From NCBI GenBank assembly GCA_031310005.1, contig CM062379.1, positions 4,402,001-4,466,000 on the forward strand: a stretch of DNA of 64,000 bases, written 5' to 3'. The notes under the pieces were generated by a model. That model was not told where the DNA came from. It searched no databases and worked only from the letters and a program-made list of their open reading frames with translations. A program made the position numbers and the translations under genes. Below are positions 44,901 through 56,158 of the stretch, piece after piece (position 1 is the first letter of the stretch; every line of letters begins with the position of its first letter). The stretch is from Dactylellina haptotyla. Its lineage: Eukaryota > Ascomycota > Orbiliomycetes > Orbiliales > Orbiliaceae.

Positions 44901-45534
44901 ATCTTGCGGAGCCTTTAATCCATAAATTTCTTGGCCGCATCAGCGAACTTTCCATGCAAAAGTTTAGCTCAAATGTCATCGAAAAGGTAGCCCCTTCCTA
45001 AACCGATCAAGGCCAAACCAATTCCTGACTCTCCCATAGTGCATCCGAGTCTCCGAAAAAGAAACAAGGGCTTTAATGATCAAAGAAATAACGAACCCTC
45101 CCGAACTCGAAAAGTTGATGCGGGACTCTTACGCGAACTACGTCATTCAGACCGCTGTAAGCTCTGCATACTATCCATTGTCTACACTGCAACTAATATC
45201 TTTCCAGCTAGATTATGCGGAAGCAGATAGCAGACAATTGCTCGTAGATAACCTGCGGCCCATTCTTCCATCTATTCGGATGACTCCGTATGGTCGCCGA
45301 ATTCAATCGAAAATCCAGGCTATCTCTGGAATGTCCCCGGATGGCTTAGGTGCTGTTTTCGAGACAAGCTATCGCTTGGGTCCTATCCCACCACTGCAAA
45401 CTCAGCCACGCATGCCGTCCGCCACGTATGGGCACTATACTCCTCAAGTTACTCGGTCTCACAACATGACGAACCAAGGCGCTTTCCCAATCCCATATCA
45501 AAATGATATGGTTCCTAATTCATTTATACTCTGA
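41979..45534 (+). CDS. PUF4: Pumilio-family RNA-binding protein, Puf4 type
   Basis: PUF proteins bind UGUA elements in 3' UTRs and direct mRNA decay or translation control. The ATG is at 41979 (MSLSPIPSHGKPEKKAFG) and TGA at 45532-45534. The first ~600 residues are disordered and Ser/Pro/Asn-rich, with a short coiled coil (QRQLQNEQRDLAEQIQRL). The C-terminal half carries the repeats: LCKDQHGCRFLQRKLE, DPFGNYLCQKLLEHTNNEQR, ALNQHGTRALQKMIEF, DLNGNHVIQKCLNRLKPEDA, GTHRHGCCVLQRCIDHASK, DPFGNYVVQYILDLGE, KFSSNVIEKCIRVSE and DSYANYVIQTALDYAEAD. That makes eight, the full set. The RNA-contact triplets resemble Puf4 more than Puf3, judging from HGCRFLQ/HGTRALQ/NGNHVIQ. About seven introns are present. 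Confidence 0.9.
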
Positions 45535-47069
45535 ACAGTATACCCAAACTCATGCCTTCGCCCAAAACTCAATTTCATCCAGGACTGTATAGAATCATCT
45601 GTGGAGGAGGAAATATATCATTGGTAGATTTTCACAAGCATTGTCAACTTCCTAAAGCAAAATGTATTTTTATAGAAGCAAAAGGAGTTGGTTTATGTGG
45701 GTATAGGTGTTCATCTTTTATTATAATAATTACTGCCTAGTATCGTTCCTCCCTCCCTCCCATCTTTACATTGACTATTACATTATTCGATTGTCACTCG
45801 CATTGTTGTAAATGTTTTCCTTTATCTCATTGGTATCTGTTTTACTGTTGACTGAAAACACCTGGATTTTCTATCTTTAATTATTCTTATGGCAAGCCAT
45901 CGCCTTTTATTCCCTTGCATCCTCTATCAGCGCTATTCGTCCGTCTTGTAACATCCATATTATCATGTAGAGCAAACGACTACCCATTAGACCGCAGTAC
46001 TTTCTTCTACTCACCCCACTTCCTCACTTTTCCTTGTCCGCACACTTATTAATGTCCCTAATAAAGCATTCCAAGCGTTGCATCATGGCTCTAATACCAT
46101 TTGTAGCAACCAACCTATTTTCCTTTTCCCACTTCATATCTGCTAACTTTATTTTGATCGCGGTTGTAAAGCAATCCCTTTTCACTTCCTTTCTAGCTAC
46201 ATACTTGCGTTTGTGGGGTGCATTTGGAACGGCGGAAGTTTCTCTCCTCTTGCCAGTATCGTTGACACCAGTTCTGTATTATATTCAATCCTTTATGCAA
46301 TTGCAATCGCTTTAGACCTATGCATACACACCCTCTTTCGGTATAGAACCATTTCTATGGAATTTTCAACCATAAAACTCATCTCGTTTCGATATCTCCC
46401 TTTCATTTTGATGGTTGGAGGTATTAAAAACACAACTCTAAAAACACAATAACCACCCGATGCTGGGAATGGGACAACTGTTTTCTACCATTATCAGTTG
46501 CTGATGATATAATATCACTCATAACGGTAGCAATTCGAGAAAATATGAGCTAGCGAAGAACAAGGTATCCCAAGCTTGTGAAGGTTTATAGCATTGCTTA
46601 GTTTGTATTAGTTTAGCAAAAGTTGTAAATCAGCTAGTATAGCAAGAAAGCGGACAAAAATCGTACACAACTCCATATGAGAACGCTAGAATTGACAGGG
46701 CAGACAGGGTATAGAGAACCTAGGAGAGTAACAGATGGCCAGTATTTGGAACAAAACAGTCCTTGCCACATATAATCCAGAAAAGCAATAAAACAATTAC
46801 CAGTGGTTGGGTAAGTCAAGTGAATATCGATCGCGTGCTTAAAGGCAAAGTATTAAGATAGAAGACAACCCGGTTGATCGAAAACGAAGTATAAAGTGTA
46901 AAGAAGATAACAAAAACCCTTAGGGGAGTGAGAAAAACATAGGCTATTGCGAAATAGTAATAATGATAAGATCTGAAAAAATTTCAAAACGAACTGAAAA
47001 CTGAAACTAAACCGAAAGGTGATTGCTGGGAACGACTGAAAATGATAAGCATCAGGTCTGACTAGCAGC
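45535..47069. other. Convergent intergenic region
   Basis: About 1.5 kb of AT- and CT-rich DNA lies between two convergent genes. It probably includes a long 3' UTR of the PUF gene. Open frames of up to about 90 codons have no recognisable similarity. No RNA gene or mobile element was seen. Confidence 0.45.
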
Positions 47070-49685
47070 CTACGAATCGCGCTCATCTTTTTTGGGCCAT
47101 GTCAAATTTAAACCAGTTTCAAGGTTTAATCCTGCCCCTACTGCCCACTCTTGTGTAATCATCCATGCAAAACTTGCGGCTTCGAATGCTGTGCTCCCAG
47201 AGTAGAGTGGGAGGTAGAACGCGGTTAAATAGTGCCCAGCAACTATTTGCGGTTTTTTAATAACTTGTATTGAGCGTTTCGACCATGTTTTCGGGAAATC
47301 GTTTTGGACAGAGTTCCAGGGCAAGCGTTGATGACCAAGGTTCCACCATTCATGGTTAGTTCGTAATATGTGGATTAGGCTGCGCCTGATAGTTTCGAGA
47401 ACATTACGCCCATTAGTCTCACTAGCCTGCGAAGGCTCTGTGAGTGATATTCCTAAAAGGCGTTCTTGCTCTAAAGATGAAACTCGCTCGCTGCAGATTG
47501 CACCCATCTGATACCTGTATATAAATTAGCAAATCTTGATGAAATCTAGAAAATAAGCGTATGAGGCGAGGTCATTCATACAATAGTCCATGTATCGCGG
47601 GGTTCGCCTTAAGTCGGCTATCAAGCAAGAATTTGATATAATGGAGAACGGATCTCCAGCTTTCTGAAGTGCTAGATCTTTTCTCTCTCCGTCGCAGTTC
47701 ATCATCGAGGCCAAATGATAGGAAATAGGCACTGTATACGTTAGCCAAGCCTTTTTTAAAGTACCGATAGGGTGTTCAAACTCACATAACACTATGGCAG
47801 GCATATACCGAGGCGTGAGCAAGATTAGCTTCTTCAGCGTGGTTTTTTACTCCTAATGCGGCATCGCCCTTATGTTTTAGTCGAATACCAAGAGCTAAAT
47901 AGGCTTTGCTATCTGCTTTTAACATATCGTTATCGCTAAATCCGTCAGGGTCGCGATCGCTGGCCTGGCTAGTAGATAAGCGAGCAAATCCTTGCTCGCC
48001 AGATCTCGGTCGTTCGGATGAGACACCAAGACGTCTATTTGGCGTCGCGGTTTTGCCGCTGAGAATGCTCTTGGAAGCTGTGCCACCCTTGAGGGTCGCT
48101 AATGATACACGTGTGGGCAAATGTGGCGATTTTTCTCGGGATGGAGCCTTCTCGGATGAATACTCAGAAGTCAAGCCATCATCCTTACCACTGACGCATT
48201 TAGAACACTTGCTGCGGTCCACCTCTGACTTTAATATCTTTTTCACTTTTCCAATATTACGAGCTCCATAATGTAATCTGATTATAAAACGGGAAGGCTC
48301 TCGCTCGGTTTCTCTTGCTTTAGTGGTGATATCGGTCGGTGGCCTCTTTGCTGGGACTTTAAACCCATGTCGAGGAGATTGTCCATGTATATGGCTTCTA
48401 GGTTCAGAATCTTTCGCCCAGGCTTCATCTCTATCTAACTTCCGTTCACCTTTGGATGATCGAGTGTCGTTTTCAGTTTTGAGGGAAGGACGAGCATCTA
48501 GATTGGGAGTTAATTTTTCTATAACCCTTTCGGCTTTCTTATATTTCCGGGGTGGCTCGTCATCCATCAAGAAACTATCCTGGTCCTTATCTTTCACAAG
48601 ATCGAGATGCCGACGCTCATATTCGTCAACGAGTCTGTTTAGCTCATCCGGTAGAGGGCTAAGCATCTTAGGTAAAATATTGACCCTTTCATGCTCTTTA
48701 GCGAGCGTCCGTTCCGGTTTAAATTTAGCTTCTCTATCATCTCTCTTCAAAATCCTTTCTCGACTGCGGTCGGATGGGCTCGTGGAGCGACGAATTCTGT
48801 GGTCGTTCTTGGAGCTACTTGATGGCGATTTTGGCCGTGTGATAGAAACATCTCTTTTTGATATAGGAGCTTTAGCGTTCGGGTGTTTTCTGTCGGCATA
48901 AGAAGCAGGCTCTTCCTGTGTCGCAGTCTTCTTTGGAGGAGATCGCGACATAGCGGCGAGTTTAGTATTTGTGATGCTAGTTGTTGCAGGTTTGAGGACC
49001 GGGGAGTCTTGGACCAGGGCAGAAGTTGAACCCGATGTCTTTAGTTTCTTGGTCGGGCGATCATTCTCAGACTGATTGGCACTATTGTCGACGAGAGAAA
49101 GGGAATTTGAATAGGATGCCTTAGGTTTTACTAGTTGATCCCTCGATCTATGTATTAAGCGGGATTCCGAAATTTTGTTAGTTCTTCCAAGGTAAGCTTG
49201 ATATCAATATAAACGAAGTGAAGGAGAGCCTACACATTGGTTTCCGCTGGTGAAGGGGCATCTTTGGGAGTTGAGGAACGGCCCGGGCCAGCTCCGCCAT
49301 CTTGCATTCGTTTTTTGCTGTATTCGCCCAAGGATATCGTCTTCTTCCCAGAACGCGAGGGTGTTCCACCATAGGACTGAGAAGTAGGCGTCGTAGCTGG
49401 CTTAGGTTTCGAAGAAACAGTGCCATCAAAGCTACTTGCTTTATCTGAATATGTTGTCATCTCCTCTCGTGATAGGAATGTGTGGTGGGCATAACAGAAG
49501 CAATTGTCTTTGTTTTGACCACAGTGTTTGCAGTTCCCAGTGTGCCTTCTTGCATCCGTGGGATCATTGACCTGGGTCAACCGGAGAGGATAGTCTGGCA
49601 GAATATTCTTCTTGAGATTTTTGAGGCGAGCGTCAACGTTAGTATGGGGTTGTGAGGAGGCCGACGCGGTTGTAGCATGCGCCAT
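47070..49685 (-). CDS. Conserved-looking nuclear protein, unknown; helical C-terminus
   Basis: I do not firmly recognise this protein. The ATG is at 49685 (MAHATTASASSQPHTNVDAR) and the stop at 47070-47072; about four introns give some 800 aa. Near residue 50 it has a short Cys/His cluster (CKHCGQNKDNCFCYAHHTF) that could bind zinc. A long basic Ser/Lys/Arg/Pro-rich region follows, with RSPPKK, SSSSKNDHRIRRSTSPS and other nuclear-type stretches. The C-terminus is predicted folded and helical: DSKAYLALGIRLKHKGDAAL, then FEFEHPIGTLKKAWLTYTVP, and a Trp-rich end WWNLGHQRLPWNSVQNDFPK. The pattern of a disordered basic protein with a helical, lysine-HK-type C-terminal domain recalls AF4/FMR2 and fission-yeast Ebp1 elongation factors. 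That comparison is inference from layout, not a motif match. Confidence 0.75.
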
Positions 49686-50464
49686 AACGCTACTAAGCGG
49701 CGGCCGTTAAGTTGAGTCGGTCCCAGGCAGATCCAGCGAGGGAACAGTTAATCGTAGGCGAAAAGCGCGCCGGAGAAGATTCGGGTAGGGGATCTAGTGG
49801 ATCCAACGGGAGGGGAGGGAGATGACGAGGAGTCTGGAACTGGAGAATGGTAATAGACTACGAAATCCAGAGTACGGCGGCCAGTAACCGGGTACAAAGC
49901 GAGTTAGCACAGGGTTTTTGTTATGGTTTATTACGCATGATATGGAAATCGGTCGCGGCACGATGCCATGTGGTGTTTTGCGGGAGATGGGAGGGTCGTC
50001 GTAGATAGTGATAGCGATGATGATGGCAGCAGTGGTAGAAACGATGATTCTGTCTGATGGTGGTGGTGGTGGTGGTGATGCGATGGGGCAGCCAGCGGGG
50101 GGGGCGGCGACAGCGGGTGTGTTGTGGCCGTTTCTTGATATGGGACGGGCCCGTGGCTGAATGGTGCCCCAATGGCATGTTGGCGGAATACATATCAACA
50201 CGCATGGCTCACTAAATAAAGTAATCCGAAGCGGCACTTCTAGTTGTCTCGCAATATGGGCAATGTCTACAATCTCATGATGAAAATCCCTATGGTTTGA
50301 TGCCGTATAAACGCGTCCGGAAACCAGCGACCGGATTAACATTACGCGCGTCCAGTGGAATATTAAAATTGAGTGCAGTTGTGCTACTGCGCCTGGGTTC
50401 TTCACGCCAGGCTAGTTCTACATGTCACCTAGACATACACAGGCGGCCCATACATAGGCAAATA
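49686..50464. other. Intergenic region with GGT tract
   Basis: This spacer separates two minus-strand genes. It contains a GGT triplet run at 50058-50077 and a nearby G8 stretch (about 50096-50104). A 203-codon open frame spans it on the minus strand, but it is low complexity (poly-Pro, Ile/Thr runs). I do not count it as a gene. Confidence 0.4.
50058..50077 (+). repeat. (GGT)n microsatellite
   Basis: This is about six GGT units, followed by G-rich sequence. Confidence 0.85.
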
Positions 50465-51890
50465 TTAGAGCTCTTCGTCGTCATCTTCGTCGGTTGTATC
50501 ATCTGGAGTAACCTCGTCACCCGTCGTCTGCTGGTCCCCCGCTTCTAAATCGACAGCATCCATCTCATCGTTTCCACGGTCCTGATCAAGCTGCATTTCA
50601 TCGGACGCCTCTTCATCTTTGATATGGCTTGGCTTATCCGCTTGTTTCCTCTTTTTAGCTGTAGTAGCCGTGGAGTGCCTCAGAATCTCTTCATCGCCTT
50701 TATCTGGAGTATCTATAGGGAGGGTCATCCTCCGTTGCCCTATGTTGTTTTCAGTTTTACCCGATTTGCTCATGTTAGCAGTGAATTTCAGCAAGGTCGG
50801 GAAGATGTCAGCTTAAAAAGGTCTTTGTTCTGCATACCTCCTGAAAGCTCCCTGATCTTCTTCTTCTTAGCATTGAGCAAGTGTTGAAACTGCAGAATGA
50901 GGGCGTCTTCGTGTTTCTTTTTGGCTTGGGAAAGCTCTCGGACTTGTTTTTCAAGTTTTTCAAGTTTTTCACGAGTTTCGACAATGGCATTTTCAGCTTG
51001 GCGTGACCGAGTCTTTGAACGAGACGTGTGTTAGAAGGAGGAAGAGGGGGTGGGAACTGTTTCTCATGTCCCGCTATAGAGAGAAATGTTTATGTAGTGT
51101 TGAATTCAGGCAAGGAGGGCGTACCTCGGCTTCGTCTCTCTCCTTGCATACCCGATCCAACCAGTCCCATAGCTCTATCTCCACTTCTTGGGGGGATAGT
51201 TGAAGGACACCCAGTCTCCGCTATACCGTCTCCATATCAGAATAACCACAGTCTGAAGCAGAAGTTCTAAATAGATTGCAGGGGCAGTACTGCATACCCT
51301 GATGCCACCAACGTCTTCTCTAATACTAACCTAACCAGTGAAATGTAAAAGAAGGTTAGAATCGATGGGGCATTCTTGCCCTCTAGATTTCCCCTCGCAT
51401 TTCCATTTGTTATATACACAAAATACTTGCGGAAATCAGAGGTTAAAGGAGAGTTGTGGAGATGCGACGAACAGAAATCCCATCCTTCTTAACGAGGGCA
51501 CCGAGCTGGATATTGCCGAGCAAGTGGAGATCTTCTTGGGAAGCATCGGCCAAAAGAACAGCTCTGAGGACGGCCTTCCAATCGTCGTCGCTTTGTTCTG
51601 AGGAAACATCTTTGAGGGCTCTCGTTTTACTGTCCTTTACTGTAATCATTTGGTCAGCAGAGAGTGCATGTTTGAGCAATTGGTATTCGCCACAGGAAAC
51701 CCTAGAGGCGTATGAAAGCCTGAAAGGCAGACGTACAGGTTAGGCCATAGCCTTCGGAGCCGTCGGTGGCAGTGATGGAGACATTGAGCGGGATGGTGGC
51801 AGCTGTCGGCTGGATGTGGAGAATGACGGCGATATTCTGGTCCTTGTCATCAGAACGGGCGACCCGTAGAATTTTAGAAGGACGAGACAT
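50465..51890 (-). CDS. LIF1: XRCC4-type NHEJ factor
   Basis: XRCC4 (yeast Lif1) holds DNA ligase IV during non-homologous end joining. The ATG is at 51890 (MSRPSKILRVARSDDKDQNI) and the stop at 50465-50467. The N-terminal head domain continues with SEGYGLTLSY and then DDDWKAVLRAVLLADASQED and LHLLGNIQLGALVKKDGISV. After an intron, GGIRRRLGVLQL and EIELWDWLDRVCKERDEAE lead into the coiled coil (ENAIVETREKLEKLEKQVRE...AKKKHEDALILQFQHLLNAK). An acidic tail ends DEDDDEEL. The last intron appears to end at AACATAG so that RELSGG joins GQRRMTLPID. The head-stalk-tail plan and the W-D-W motif before the stalk are those of fungal XRCC4. Exon joins around 51330-51280 are tentative. Confidence 0.82.
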
Positions 51891-52029
51891 GTTGAGAGAA
51901 TGGCGGATGACGAAGAGAGGAAGAAGGAAAGAAGGACCTCGGTCAAGGCTTCATCGATGCTCTCTTCAATGCCCCCGTCTTTGCTCCTTTGAATGATACC
52001 GTCCAGGCAAGGGTGTGTATTAATTAACA

Positions 52030-52044
52030 TATATATATATATAT
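52030..52044 (+). repeat. (TA)n microsatellite
   Basis: This is a perfect TA run upstream of the XRCC4 gene. Confidence 0.85.
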
Positions 52045-52429
52045 ACCTGAGGACGGAGGCACGCGGTATTCAGAAAATCATAAATGTCGAGAGGTTACGA
52101 TTTATGACTATGAGGATGACTCCAAGCTGCGCTTGTTGCATGCGCGCGCATGCCTGTCCGTGCGTCCTTCTCCCATAAGTGCGTATTTGTGTATACCTAC
52201 TTACCTGCACACGTGCTTACTTGGATAATTGGGAAACTATCGAAGGGGGAAGGCAGACCCGGACACAGCTCGCAGCGGGCCTCAGCACAGAGTGGCCCGG
52301 GAACTCACGGCCAATAAGCAGCTGTTCGTGGGAGAGCAGCTGCTGCTGGCGAACTGACTGGCAGGGGAAAGGGGCTCCCGCAGCTTCAGGCCAAATTTTC
52401 TTCTCTGCCACACCCACCACAACATTACA

Positions 52430-52558
52430 CTGTCAACATCATCGCCATTGTAATCATCATCATCGACCATCACCATCCACCGTCGACCATCACCATCCCC
52501 ATCACCGCGGCCATCGCCATCGTCACCGCCACCGCCACCGCCATCACCACCTTCACAC
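52430..52558 (+). repeat. CAT/CAC/CGC degenerate triplet minisatellite
   Basis: About 130 bp are built of CATCAC, CATCGC and CCACCG units, including two diverged copies of CCATCACCATC with a CGAC interruption. Confidence 0.8.
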
Positions 52559-52740
52559 CTGCTAGCTAGATCGAGGGCGTACGTCTACCAGTCATCCACA
52601 TCCCCTCCTTCCGTGTTGATCCTGAGGTTTGACCTTTAATTTATACATGTGCTGCTGGCACACACTTTATACCTGTCCACCATATTGCCCTTAATTAGCA
52701 TACCTGTTTGCTTCGTAGTTCTCTCCATTGGGGTTTTCGC

Positions 52741-52812
52741 GGTTTTCTTTCTTTCTTTCTTTCCTTTTCTTTTTTTCCTCTTCCCTTTCTTTTCTTTTCT
52801 TCTCCCCTTCCC
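52741..52812 (+). repeat. TTTC/CT-rich tract
   Basis: This is a polypyrimidine stretch of CTTT and TTCCT units, about 350 bp upstream of the BYR4 start. Confidence 0.8.
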
Positions 52813-53018
52813 TCACCCTTTCAATCTGCGCACCTCCGAATGCAAAGGATCTGGCATCCAACCACGATCATCACTACAGACAATAGCAATAACGATATCG
52901 ACCAGGAGTGATACTTGCCGACAAGGAACAAGAACACTCGACACAGGACTGGGAGGCGAGACCCAGAACCCCCAGGCATAAATAAATAGTAGCCAGAGGA
53001 GGAATAACAGAAGCGGAA

Positions 53019-53056
53019 GAAGGAAGAAGAAGAAGAAGCAGAAGAAGAAGAAGAAG
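53019..53056 (+). repeat. (GAA)n tract
   Basis: This is an imperfect GAA/GGAAGA run in the 5' region of BYR4. Confidence 0.85.
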
Positions 53057-53150
53057 GGGAGGCTGAACCCATTGGCGTAACTGCACACCCACTACCTCTC
53101 CTCTTCCGCTTCACCGTCAAATTGCTCCGGAAATCACATTCTCCCGAGGG

Positions 53151-56100
53151 ATGGAAACATCACCTCTGAAGAAACTAGGCGCTTCTCCGAGCTTCGCAAT
53201 CGAATCATGGGACGACGACGGCGACTTTCAGGATGTCGGTGATCTTCAGATGTCAAAGCCCAGCTCTCGCTTTAGCGACCGTGGTTCCACCCCCAGCCGC
53301 CTCTCTATAGCCAGCGACAGTCTCCACGATCTTGCTTTCATAGATGATTTGGAGAGAGAGCTTGTTCTTCCTCATCCTGCCTCTATTATCTCTCCAGAGG
53401 ATGCTATCCGCTCCGCAAACAAAGCTGGAATTCCTCTCCCTAAAGATATTCCCGCTTCCGCTCTTACTGGCGGTTCCATTCGTAAGATTGGTGCTATCGG
53501 CACCAAGCGCATCGTCAAAGTCGACTGGGGCGAAGATCTTGAAATCGACATGAATGCCCCCAAGTTCCTAACGGTCAAGAAGATCCGCAGCAGCGAATTC
53601 CCTCTAGATGCCTTCCAAACATCATCCGAGGATGAGAAGAGCCTACTGTTTGACGAAGATGATATTCCTACCATCCGGGCACACCACAAGAAATCACCCA
53701 GAAGGAGCCCCCTTATCGATGCTTTCCGTTTGCCTACCCCGGAAATTCCGTCTGAACAAGAGTTAGCTGCAAAACTACCACCTGCCGACGACATATTTGA
53801 ACGGGGAGATTTTGCAGGCGACGCTTCAACCAACACCACCGCCAGCGAAAGGAAGCACGATTCCAATGCCAACTTGGCCAACTTTGTGGATAGTGACACG
53901 GACGAGCTAGCCGAAGGCAGTCTAGGTACGAGGCACGGAGGTCGATATCGGTCAAATTCAATCCTCTCTACAATGAGTCCTAGTCTCGCCAGCACATTCA
54001 CCGTCGAGAGTGAGGACGAAAGTTTTCACTGTATCGAGTTACCTCAAGCTGATTTCGATTTCCAACACGCCCTTGAGGAAAAGAAGAAAGCAAGACTGCT
54101 AGCAAGAACAGCGTCAGATCTCCGAAACGCTAGCGAGCACCCCAAGGAAGACTTTCTCGATGATATCGAAATCGGAGAAGGCGGCCTCTTAAGCTCAAAA
54201 TCTAATCGCAACAAGAACATTCGACTCAAAGCGACTCCAACTAGTCCATCGAGGCGAACCGGTGTCACTCTAACATTCACTAGGATCGGAGAGCAGAAAA
54301 TAAAAAAATCGCACGCACGCCGACTCTCGATGAGCTCGAACCATACACTCGAATCCGTCGAGGAGAGCACGCCAGGACGCCCCGCTTCATTAGAAGTTGG
54401 ACGAGGAACCGGGAAAGACAGTGAGCCAAAGCCAGCTCATCAACCTACCCTAAAACGAACCGATCCTGGAAAACAATCGCGCCTCCTCCGCCCTCAACGA
54501 TCTACACCAAATCTCAAAGCCCAACACTCGCACACCAGCAAGTTACCCCAAGCCCTCCCACCTCCCGTTCCTCCGATCCCCCGAAGTGTCTACAACATGG
54601 AGCACAATACCATACCAACCATGTTGCCGGTTCGAGTTGGCTATAAAGGTTTGCCAGTGAATCGTCCTCCATCTCGCACGATGGCGAACCGACCACCGTC
54701 TCGGACAAACAGCCGGGCAGCATCTAGAACAAGCAATCGATCCGAATCCAGAGGCCCACCCAGATCTCCATCCGTAGACCAATCGCATGCGCATTCTATG
54801 AGCAGATACATAAATAACTCTCGCCCGTCCTCCCGTGCTAGTATTGGAAGTCGTTCAAAGTCCCCTGGACGACCGTCTACGCCCTCGCAAAAACCACCAT
54901 TCCTTCCTGCCGGTGCATCCCAAGCCCAATCGCAGCATGTCTTGAGCAAATTACAACACAAAGCCTCGAATAAAGCATTACGACCCCCTTCTGCTTCAGA
55001 GTCTCGCCCGCCAAGTCGGACCTCGAGAATTCGAGATCGCTCGCCGTTGCGGAACGCTCAAGTCGTCGCGCCCGAACCACTTCGACAGGAAGCAGCCTCT
55101 ACAAACTTCCTTCTCGCACCAACTCGGCGAAGGTATTACGGCAATGGAACGGAACTAGAGGCTTTTGATGACCTACCAACCAGTGCTAAACTAGAAAGTA
55201 AATATACCGTCAAACCCGTTGGGCAAGGGGCTCCGCGGGCGCTCCGGTCGACAAAACGTGCCAACCTTAATGCCGTTACTCCAGCACAAGCCAGTGCATC
55301 CCATAAAGAAACTAAACTTCCGCGATACCGTGGTGAGTAGCTTGCGCAAAAATGGAAGAATGGAAAGAACAAATCTAGTAACTCGGACGGCTAATCATCA
55401 GATATAGGCCTTATTACCACCCCAACTGCACAACGGGGAGCTTTACCTCTGGCTACTGATATCGATCAAAAAAGACCCAATTGGCGCGCCAAACTTCCCA
55501 AACGCATTCATCATGATGGCGTCCAGAAACCCCAGTTGATCACTGCTGGACCGCTGCCAAATGAAACCAAAGGTACAGACTAATGCATTTTCCACACGCT
55601 AGTACTCTAATCGCTCCAAGGTTGATGCTAACATCTATCCATCTGATCGCCAATTTAGCCGTTAATGAAATGATATATAACCCTACAACTTTTCGTTGGG
55701 AAGGCAATGAACATGTCATTCGCGGATTCGATCGAGAGGACACACTACCTACCGCACTACCACGTCCTGCGCTAATTTCAAGTGTCAAATCGTCCAAAAA
55801 CATTCAGGTTGTAGGCAAAATGGTATTCGATCCTGACCATATGTGCTGGCTGAAAGTTGATGATACTGGCTCGGATGATGAGGCAAATGCCCTAGCCGAC
55901 ATTGACGACCTTAAAGATACGAATTCGATGACCGAGCGAAGCACCAGAGATAGCGGACATGGGGCTTCCCTCAATGATTTGATGACTGCCGAAGAGTTTG
56001 ACGTTGGCCCAGAGTTCACAAAACGGCAGAAGGAAGAGGAACAACGATGGCGAAGGAAAGTTGCCGGTTGGATATCCTCAACTGAAGCTCGAAACCCTGC

Positions 56101-56158
56101 GAGGACGTGGGATCTAAGAGACATCGCATTGTCCAGCCCCAGTCCACATGATGACTAA
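53151..56158 (+). CDS. BYR4: Byr4/Bfa1-type septation network GAP subunit
   Basis: Byr4 (yeast Bfa1) is the scaffold half of the two-part GAP that keeps the GTPase Spg1/Tem1 off and so restrains mitotic exit and septation. The ATG is at 53151 (METSPLKKLGASPSF), followed by AIESWDDDGDFQD, the acidic N-terminal patch typical of Byr4. Next are TKRIVKVDWGEDLEIDM and a long disordered Ser/Pro/Arg region with repeated RPPSRT units. After two introns comes the conserved C-terminus: NEMIYNPTTFRWEGNEHVI, PALISSVKSSKNIQVVGKMV, FDPDHMCWLKVDD, and EFDVGPEFTKRQKEEEQRWR. The stop is at 56156-56158. The protein is about 900 aa. The NPTTFRWEGNE and MVFDPDHMCWLKV blocks make the family assignment secure. The first exon alone is almost 2.2 kb. 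Confidence 0.92.

Larger units (their letters stand above)
51891..53150. promoter_or_regulatory. Divergent repeat-rich spacer, XRCC4 / BYR4
   Basis: This 1.26-kb head-to-head spacer is unusually rich in simple repeats: TA (52030-52044), CATCAC-type triplets (52430-52558), CT-rich DNA (52741-52812) and GAA (53019-53056). It contains no supported gene; short frames encode His- or Phe-rich low-complexity peptides. Confidence 0.5.

Noticed and set aside
48323-48901. 192-codon plus-strand open frame
   Set aside because: It is antisense to the Ser/Lys/Arg-rich region of the unknown nuclear protein; low-complexity composition leaves the opposite strand open.
49794-50405. 203-codon minus-strand open frame between two genes
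   Set aside because: It is low complexity (proline and isoleucine/threonine runs caused by the GGT tract), with no domain and no good neighbouring exon. A transcript could change this view.
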